Assembly: GCA_027604685.1 (NCBI GenBank) | Contig: JADHYX010000487.1 | Location: 1-14,867, forward strand | Source of the DNA: Lobulomyces angularis | Taxonomy: Eukaryota > Chytridiomycota > Chytridiomycetes > Lobulomycetales > Lobulomycetaceae | Length of the DNA: 14,867 nucleotides | Direction of reading: 5' to 3' | In this document: positions 8,771 through 14,867 of the stretch, one piece after another | Layout: every line of letters begins with the position of its first letter | Position numbering within the stretch: position 1 is the first letter of the stretch | Position numbers and translations under genes: made by a program | The notes under the pieces: model-generated | Told to the model about the DNA's origin: nothing | Seen by the model: only the letters and a program-made list of their open reading frames with translations | The model's database searches: none

Positions 8771-9210
8771 TCAAACAGCATTGCATTTATTTTTTTGTCC
8801 TGTAGAGGTCTTGCGTGGGGATTCTTCTGTTTGATAGGTACCGTACTCGTTGCCATTTTGACGAATAACTATCATTTGTTCTGGTATCAACGAAAGTTAA
8901 AAAACAATTTTTTGCATAAGTTTCAAATTCACAATACAACAATACTCTGTTGAAGATGTAACATCTTTCTTCGTTTGCGCAGTTGTTTTTGTGTTTTTGT
9001 TAAAGGAGGTTTAAAATCAAAATCATACACCCTGTTTGAATGATTGAAAAACAATGATACTCCCAAACAACTGGTTGTTCTACTATAATTATTTTTGGTT
9101 AAAGTGATGATGATCCAAGAGTCAGTTGAATTTAACAAAAAAATATTTTCTTTTACAGTTAATTTCGTTCTGACACCTGGATTACTAACAATCAAACAAT
9201 ACGACTTTAC
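8771..9210 (-). CDS. Hypothetical protein, probable spliced minus-strand gene, 5' end unresolved
   Basis: I do not recognise this gene. The best model on the minus strand is an open exon from at most 9210 down to 8946, a 65-nt GT-AG intron at 8945-8881 (T-run plus AAC branch-like site before the acceptor ATACCAG), and a last exon 8880-8771 ending in TGA. The phases join. Visible protein segments include LNSTDSWIIITLTKNNY, VYDFDFKPPLTKTQKQ, a basic LRKRRK cluster and a polar end (NGNEYGTYQTEESPRK). By my hand count, GC by codon position in the last exon runs about 46, 40 and 31 percent (positions 1 to 3), the order expected for a gene in AT-rich DNA; competing frames give the highest GC at position 3. 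No in-frame ATG is present, so a first exon lies upstream. A GTAAGT donor at 9214 and a divergent ATG at 9638 are possible hints. Confidence 0.4.
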
Positions 9211-9715
9211 TTACTTCCTGTTTGTCTTTAAAGTTAATTAAAAAAAATTTTTAGACAGTTAAAAAAATTATGAAATAAAATAAAAATAAAAAAATACCCT
9301 TCAAAGGAAAAAAAATTTAATAAGAACCATTTTTGAAATTTCGTTCAATCTTTTTTGTAAAAATAAATATTCATTAAAATACATTAAAAAGGTGAAAGTA
9401 TTTTTTGATTACCTTAATATACAATATTACATTAACTGTAAAAGAGATGCTGAAGTTATAAATAGCTTTTTCTTTTTTTTTTCTAACTTTGTAAAGGTGA
9501 AACGTTTATTGAATCATTTGGTAGAGATTATGTGTTTTCTGTGGTGTTTTCATCATCGGTAAAATCTTAAAAATTAGTTTTCACATTTCCTGTAGACGGG
9601 GGAGCATAAGTACTATTTCCTGCACTAACTAAAACCATAGCTACTTAATTTCTCTTCATCAAATCTATCATCATTTCTGAAAAACAAGAAATTTTTAAAA
9701 TTCCAAATTCTTGCC
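9211..9715. other. Intergenic region upstream of the oxidoreductase
   Basis: About 500 bases, very AT-rich from 9235 to 9480 and more mixed from 9485 to 9715. The minus strand carries a short ATG frame (9638-9567, 23 codons, MVLVSAGNSTYAPPS...) that diverges from the oxidoreductase start by about 117 bp. It could be the first exon of the minus-strand gene at 8771-9210, but no splice path could be confirmed. Confidence 0.3.
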
Positions 9716-9723
9716 TATAAAAG
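9716..9723 (+). promoter_or_regulatory. TATA-like box of the quinone oxidoreductase gene
   Basis: The sequence tataaaag, preceded by c, sits 33 to 40 bases before the start codon at 9756, in one of the less monotonous upstream stretches of the window. Its match to the classical TATA consensus is good; its use is inferred. Confidence 0.45.
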
Positions 9724-9755
9724 TTCAGTTTTTTAAAATACACATCTTTCTCAAG

Positions 9756-11190
9756 ATGATGAGAGCCATTCAATTTGTAAAAACAGGTAAGAGTAAAAAT
9801 CAAAATTTAACTTTCAAAAAAGTGTAAATCTTTTAACAAGTGTAAAAAAAATATTGTAAAGGTGGTGTTGAAGTACTTGCACTTAAGGAAGTTAAAATGC
9901 CTAAACCCAGTGAAAGTAAATCAAAAATATTAAAATGAAGCTAAAATACATTTAATAATAATTTTCATTTTTTAGAACAACTTTTAATAAAAAATAAAAT
10001 TTCTGGAATAAATTTTATAGATACATATCATCGCTCTGGATTGTATAAAGTAAATTTACCATATATTCCTGGTATTTTTATTTTTTTGTAAACACTATTT
10101 TTTTATTAAATTTATTAATTTTCAGGAAGGGAAGGAAGTGGAGTTGTAGAAAAAGTTGGTAAACTTGAAAATATTAAATTATCTCACCAAAATTGTAACA
10201 AAAAAAAAAAAATTAAATATTAGGAACAGAAATAAAAGATTTTAAAGTTGGAGACAGAATCAGTTATTTGGGTGAAAACACAAATGCGGAATTTACTTTG
10301 GCAAATCCTGATTATACAATAAAATTGAATAAAAATGAAACTTTTGAAAACAGCGCTGCTGTTTTACTTCAAGGTCTAACAGCAATGGCATTAACAAAAT
10401 TAGCATATCCAGTTAAGGCTGGTGACATTGTACTGGTCCATGCAAGTGCTGGTGGAACTGGATCATTAATTGTTCAAGTATGTAAAGCTTTAGGTGCTAC
10501 CGTCATTGGGTTTGTGAATTTTACACACAATTTGTTTTTTTTTGTTTAATCCACAAATTTAAAAAAAGAGTCACTTCAAGTGTTGATAAAGTTAAAACTT
10601 CAAAAATTAATGGATGTGATCACGTCATCAATTATAATCAAGAGGATATTTTAACAAAGGTAAGAGAAATTACCAATGGAAAAGGGTAAGAAATGAAAAA
10701 ATTAAGAAAATGAAAAAATTAAAAATTAAAAACAACAGCGTTCATTGTGTATTTGACGGGGTAGGAAAAACAACGTTTGACATATCAAGACAATGTTTGC
10801 GAAGACTCGGTACTTTATTAAGTTTCGGAAATGCATCTGGCAAAGTTGATGACATTGACATCATGAAATTGGTTCCCAACGCCATTCGTCTAATGCGACC
10901 CACTTTGTATCAATTTCTTAATTCAAAAGAAGATTTCCAATACCGTAAAAATATAGCATATATATTTTAAATTAACTTATTTTAGTGGCTAAACCTTTGT
11001 TAAATATGGTGGAAAAACAACAAGTATTACTTATGGAAGTTGTTGGGATATAACTGTTTTTTTTTGTTTTTTTTTTAACTTTTAGGTGAAAGTAAACATT
11101 CACAAAATTTATCCTTTGGAAGATATAAAACAAGCCCATTTAGATTTAGAATCAGGCAATACGCAAGGGAAGCTACTGATAAAAATTTAA
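9756..11190 (+). CDS. NADPH:quinone oxidoreductase (zeta-crystallin type), nine exons
   Basis: A medium-chain dehydrogenase/reductase of the zinc-free quinone oxidoreductase group (yeast Zta1, human CRYZ), which reduces quinones with NADPH. Exons: 9756-9786, 9862-9915, 9976-10071, 10126-10158, 10224-10509, 10569-10685, 10739-10944, 10986-11023 and 11086-11190. The phases join to give 321 residues, normal for the family. N-terminal catalytic-fold motifs are present: KTGGVEVL, FIDTYHRSGLY and PGREGSGVV. The nucleotide-binding signature HASAGGTGSLIVQ lies at about 144-156, followed by CDHVINY and the C-terminal KVNIHKIYPLEDIKQAH and GKLLIKI. The structural-zinc cysteines of alcohol dehydrogenases are absent. 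Two ATGs are adjacent (9756, 9759) and either could be used. Intron 7 is only 41 nt. The acceptor of intron 5 is an unusual A-rich one (AAAAAAAG|A), chosen because it alone keeps the frame. The protein is probably cytosolic; no targeting sequence is seen. Confidence 0.94.
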
Positions 11191-11213
11191 AATAGAAAAA
11201 TTTTTTTTTTCAT

Positions 11214-11236
11214 CTTCTAGACAAAAAGTCTAGAAG
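11214..11236 (+). terminator. Perfect 9-bp stem-loop after the oxidoreductase gene
   Basis: The arms cttctagac (11214-11222) and gtctagaag (11228-11236) pair perfectly around a five-base A loop. The hairpin starts 24 bases past the stop codon. A T-run lies before it and a T-run followed by an A-run lies after it. Position and shape suggest a 3'-end processing or mRNA-stability element. It resembles a bacterial terminator only in form, so the terminator label is tentative. Confidence 0.4.
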
Positions 11237-11371
11237 GTTTTTTTTTAAAAAAAAAAATTTCTTTATTATTGTGAAAAATTTAAGTAAAATAGTTAGAACT
11301 TAGTTTTTTTTATTTTTAGATACGATAAAAGAATAAAGACAATAAATTAAAACTACTCATTTACAATAAAA

Positions 11372-12358
11372 ATGAAAATTTCTATTTATTCATTACCATA
11401 TGAAGTGTTATTAAAAATAATAAAATTGGGTTTAAATTTTGATAAATTAATAAATAAAAAAATTTATTTGCATCATTTTTTTAATTTGAAGTTGGTTTCA
11501 AAAAAATTTTTACAAATAACGTAAAAAAAAAATATAAAAAAAATTAAAATAAAAAAAATTAAAATAAAAAAAAAATTATAAAAAAAAATTTAAATTATAG
11601 TGAAGATGAAACATTTTGGGAAAAGATAGATTTAAAACATTTTAGGTATAAAAGTATAATTAATTAAAGAAAAATAAAAAAATTTAGTCAAATAGTAGAT
11701 GATGTCAAACTAAAGATACTAATATTAACCAAATTCAAGTCAATAATACCAAATTTGACTGTGTTAAATTACTTATCATTGGAAGATTGGTATTTTACAA
11801 TATATAATAAAAAAATCATGTTAACCACTTTTTTTTTTCATAAAATATTAGTAATTTATTAACAAATAATAGTCTAAACATTTTAAAACCAATCTTGAAT
11901 AATTTAAATTATCTGAATTTGAGTAACTGTAAAAATCTACCAAAGTTAGAGTTGCTTAATTTTTTAACAGAAAATAAAAGTAGATTAAAAATTTTAATAC
12001 TAATAGGATTTGCGTTTGACAAGAAAGAAGTGAGGAAGATCTTAGAATTTAATTGTAACTTGAGGATTTTAAAGATTCAACGGTTTTATGATTCCGATTT
12101 ACATGTCGTTAATCAACAATTAGTTTTTAAGAATTTTGAATTTGTAGATATCTTTCTTTTTTGATTACTTTTTTTTTACATATATATGTTAAAATCATTT
12201 TTAAAATAGATACCGTTAAAGGTAAAAAATTTGTGCTGAAAGTTTTGGATCTAAAAATCTTCAGTTGGTATCTATGTTTTATACATAAACTATTATCCAC
12301 CGATGATGAATTTCATTCCTCAGTGACTAAATTTCATAGAACTAACGAATATTTTTAA
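11372..12358 (+). CDS. F-box protein with leucine-rich repeats, five exons
   Basis: Probably a substrate receptor of an SCF ubiquitin ligase: the F-box binds Skp1 and the leucine-rich part binds targets. Exons: 11372-11520, 11601-11645, 11688-11789, 11852-12147 and 12210-12358, giving about 246 residues. The F-box is at residues 6-65: LPYEVLLKII, NLKLVSKKFLQ and FWEKIDLKHF match the family spacing. Leucine-rich repeat-like units follow: LTVLNYLSLEDC, LNYLNLSNCKNLPKLELL, LKILILIGF, LRILKIQRF and VLKVLDLKIF. The third codon position is almost entirely A or T. The last junction is odd: a canonical GT-AG intron (12144-12209) gives a stop after nine more residues, whereas an AT-AG intron (12148-12209) keeps a 49-codon frame open to 12358. 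I chose the latter. If the canonical junction is right, the protein ends at 12239. A frameshifted allele is also possible. Confidence 0.75.
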
Positions 12359-12716
12359 AACACAAGAAAGAAAGTTAATTTGTCTGATCAAAGAGAAATT
12401 CATCAACTTCTTCAACTTTGGTGGGACCTTATTTAGGATCAACAATTTGATTTATATTTTGGTTCTACCATCATCCTTTTCTTCTATTATGTGACTTATT
12501 GTGGCTTACGATGACTTAAAATCTTTCTAATAAAATTTTTTCTACAAAAAAAAAAAAAAAGAAATTAAAACATAATTTATTAAATCCATAACAGAAAAAA
12601 TAAATAAAAGAAATAAAAGAAAGGATATATATTAAAATTAAAAAATCAGTATTGGATCCTGCAATAAAATTAAAGTTTTTTGGGGCCAGAAAAGAGAAAA
12701 AAAAATAAATTACAAT
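12359..12716. other. Intergenic region between F-box and kinase genes
   Basis: About 360 bases. The first 170 are of ordinary composition (3' UTR-like), with AATAAAA near 12528. From 12545 onward it is A-rich up to the kinase start. No open frame of note, RNA gene or clear promoter element is visible. Confidence 0.6.
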
Positions 12717-14778
12717 ATGATGACAACTACACAACCACAGGTATTAGAATTACAGCAGCAAAAGTTGGAAGTGCAAAAGCATCGAGCACAACGACAACCT
12801 TCTCCTACGATCGTTGGTAATTGTTACAAAGTTGGAAAAAAAATTGGTGAAGGAAGTTTTGGTGTTATCTATGAAGGTATTTTTTTTAAAAAATATCTTA
12901 TTGTTTTCTCTTTTTTCATATAATCTGTATATTTATTAGGAATACACATTCATAGTCAAATACCTTGTGCAATAAAATTTGAGCCTCGAAAAAGTGACGC
13001 TCCTCAATTGAAAGAAGAATATAAAACGTATAAAATTCTAAAAGGGAGCGGTATGTTTAAAAGAAAAAATATGCATTTTAGTTTTTGAAAATATTAATAT
13101 AAAAAGAGAAAAAACTTATTAAAAAAAAAAAAAAATTGCATTGTTTTTTACTGCAGTTGGTATACCGAATGCGCATTATTTTGGACAGGAAGGATTGCAT
13201 AACATCCTTTGCCTGGATCTGCTAGGTCCGAGTTTAGAAGATATGTTTGATCTTTGTAATAAAAAATTTTCAGTAAAAACTGTTTGCATGTGTGCTATAC
13301 AAATGGTAAGAATCAAAATAAAATAAAAAAATTAAATTGCAAATATAAATTAACTTTTGAAATGTATAAAATTTAGTTGACACGAATTGAATCAATTCAT
13401 GAAAGAGATTTAATCTATAGAGATATTAAACCTGATAATTTTTTAATTGGAAAAATACCAAATAAGTCTGAAGGCTCTACTGGTAACAAATGAAAAAAAA
13501 CAAAAAATTAATAAAGTTATTTAAAAATTAATTGTAAAAAAATTATAATCGATGCAGATATTTTAGCAAATCACTCTTTAGAAGCGCCACATATGACATC
13601 ACAAATTTATCTCATTGATTTTGGAATGGCAAAGCATTATAGGGATCCTAAAACAAAGGTACACATTCCTTACAGAGAAAAAAAATCTCTATCTGGAACT
13701 GCGAGGTATATGAGCATAAATACACATCTTGGAAGGGGTAATTTTTTTTGTGATTAATTCAGTTTTATACTTTTTTTTTTTTTCTCAAGAGCAATCTCGT
13801 CGTGATGACTTGGAGGCACTTGGACACGTTTTCATGTACTTTTTAAGAGGTACTTTACCATGGCAAGGGTTAAAAGCAGCAACCAATACTGAAAAGTATG
13901 AGAAAATTGGAGAAAAAAAAAAAACAACTCCCATCAAGGAGCTATGTGAGGCATTTCCTGAAGAATTTGGTATATATCTAAGTTACGCTAGAAAATTAAA
14001 ATTTGAAGAAGAACCCGATTACAATTATTTAAGAGGTTTATTTCTTAATGGTAAGATGGAATTTTTTTTTTTTTTATTAGACTTTTTTTTTTTTTTTTTA
14101 GTTTTAAAAAAGAGAGATCAAACGAATGATGGAGTTTTTGATTGGATGTGGATATTGGATCGACAAATAAAAGGAAGAGAAAGAAAGAGGGATCATTGTG
14201 CACAAAAACAACAACAACAAGAATTACAACAAAAGCAACAGCTGCAACAAAATTTGCACCAGAAACCGCCGCAATTGGAAAAAAATTATCAACTTTTAGA
14301 AATGCAACAAAACAAACAATCGGAATTAACTAATTCAAATATAGAAATAGGTACTTTCATACCTCTGAGTTCTAACACAACTGCCGATAACGGTATTGGA
14401 CTAAACAGTATCGGTAAAACAGTCACTCAGGAAATTAATTCACAAAATATCAACTTTAATAACATTAAAAACCATCATCAAAAAGATAGTAATTTGATGG
14501 TAAAGAATTCTGCAAAAAATGAAGAAAATTTTAGTAATAACGATGTAAAAACAGTTGAAAACAATAATTCTAAATTTATCACTACACGTATCAATCATAC
14601 ACAAGATCTTTTAGTGCAACAACCAAGTAACTTATCAAATGAGCAAAAACACCAACAACAACTTTCACAAAATCAATGTGCAAATGAAACTGTTAACCCA
14701 AAGCCAACAAAAAGAAAAAATTTTTTTCGCTGTTTTCCTTGTGGATCAAAAAAAGATGTAACTTCAACTCTTCATTAA
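12717..14778 (+). CDS. Casein kinase 1 family Ser/Thr kinase with Gln/Asn-rich tail
   Basis: Exons: 12717-12876, 12940-13050, 13157-13305, 13377-13482, 13558-13737, 13790-14050 and 14102-14778; phases join to 547 residues. Kinase motifs: glycine loop GEGSFG (44-49), catalytic Lys66 in [15 protein letters not shown] with Asp156, DFG at 196-198, and the CK1 signature [24 protein letters not shown]. That last block replaces the APE motif of other kinases. The kinase core ends near residue 340 (VFDWMWIL). Between the catalytic loop and DFG there is a somewhat longer linker than in CK1 delta. The tail of about 200 residues is Gln/Asn-rich and ends in a basic cluster with two Cys ([15 protein letters not shown]; Cys533 and Cys536). 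This resembles the lipidated C-termini of yeast Yck1/Yck2 and animal CK1 gamma. Plasma-membrane attachment by palmitoylation is inferred. The product most resembles Yck-type kinases that act in nutrient sensing and endocytosis. Confidence 0.94.
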
Positions 14779-14867
14779 ATTTTTTATTCATACATTATCA
14801 TTTACTTTTTTTTTTTTTTTTTTTTTTTAATTAAAATTTTTTTGTTATATTTATTTTTATTTTTAAT
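14779..14867. other. 3' flank of the kinase gene
   Basis: The window ends in T-runs (about 14807-14828) after the kinase stop codon. This is presumably its 3' UTR. Nothing else is visible. Confidence 0.6.

Noticed and set aside
8656..8856. 66-codon minus-strand frame starting MATSTVPIKQK
   Set aside because: It is open and starts with ATG, but its third codon position is the most GC-rich, opposite to expectation for this genome. It overlaps a better spliced minus-strand model. It is kept only as an alternative.
13738..13789. Alternative kinase start at the [15 protein letters not shown] reading near 13729
   Set aside because: This is intron sequence between GRE and QSRRDDLE of the CK1 signature, with canonical splice sites.
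14051..14101. Continuous reading of the kinase through FFFFL codons
   Set aside because: The T-run segment is a GT-AG intron. Removing it restores the conserved LFLN-VLKKRD...VFDW join of CK1.

Overview
This is a eukaryotic nuclear window, most likely from a very AT-rich fungus. Six genes can be modelled with confidence. Five are interrupted by short introns (31 placed within coding or leader sequence, 41 to 138 nt, almost all GT...AG, often with a T-rich 3' end). Intergenic and intronic DNA is dominated by A and T runs. The proteins look opisthokont or fungal: a mitochondrial citrate synthase, an ARL2-type GTPase, a Gln/Asn-rich RNA-binding protein, a Thr/Ser/Pro-rich secreted protein, a zeta-crystallin-type quinone oxidoreductase, an F-box/leucine-rich protein and a fungal-style casein kinase 1. 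I cannot place the genus. An early-diverging, AT-rich, intron-rich fungal lineage would fit.

Layout: citrate synthase (minus, 117-2046) and ARL2 (plus, 2185-3086) diverge from a 138-bp shared upstream region. ARL2 converges on the RNA-binding protein gene (minus, 3418-5580) across an A-run spacer. Then comes a gene-poor stretch of about 1.9 kb (5643-7581). It holds a locally GC-richer island able to fold into a long two-part hairpin, a degenerate interspersed motif array, a 35-bp tandem duplication and a second, milder GC-rich patch. The intronless secreted protein follows (plus, 7582-8436). Next is a difficult stretch (8656-9210) where several frames on both strands are open; codon-position composition favours a spliced minus-strand gene. 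The oxidoreductase (plus, 9756-11190) has a TATA-like box and ends just before a perfect 9-bp stem-loop. The F-box gene (plus, 11372-12358) and casein kinase 1 (plus, 12717-14778) complete the window.

The genes do not form a pathway; they are a normal mixture of housekeeping and cell-surface genes. The best leads are unusual introns (a GC-AG intron in ARL2 and a possible AT-AG, U12-like intron in the F-box gene), the structured island near 6.0 kb, and the unresolved gene at 8.7-9.2 kb. I found no clear novel multi-gene system, CRISPR array, tRNA or rRNA.
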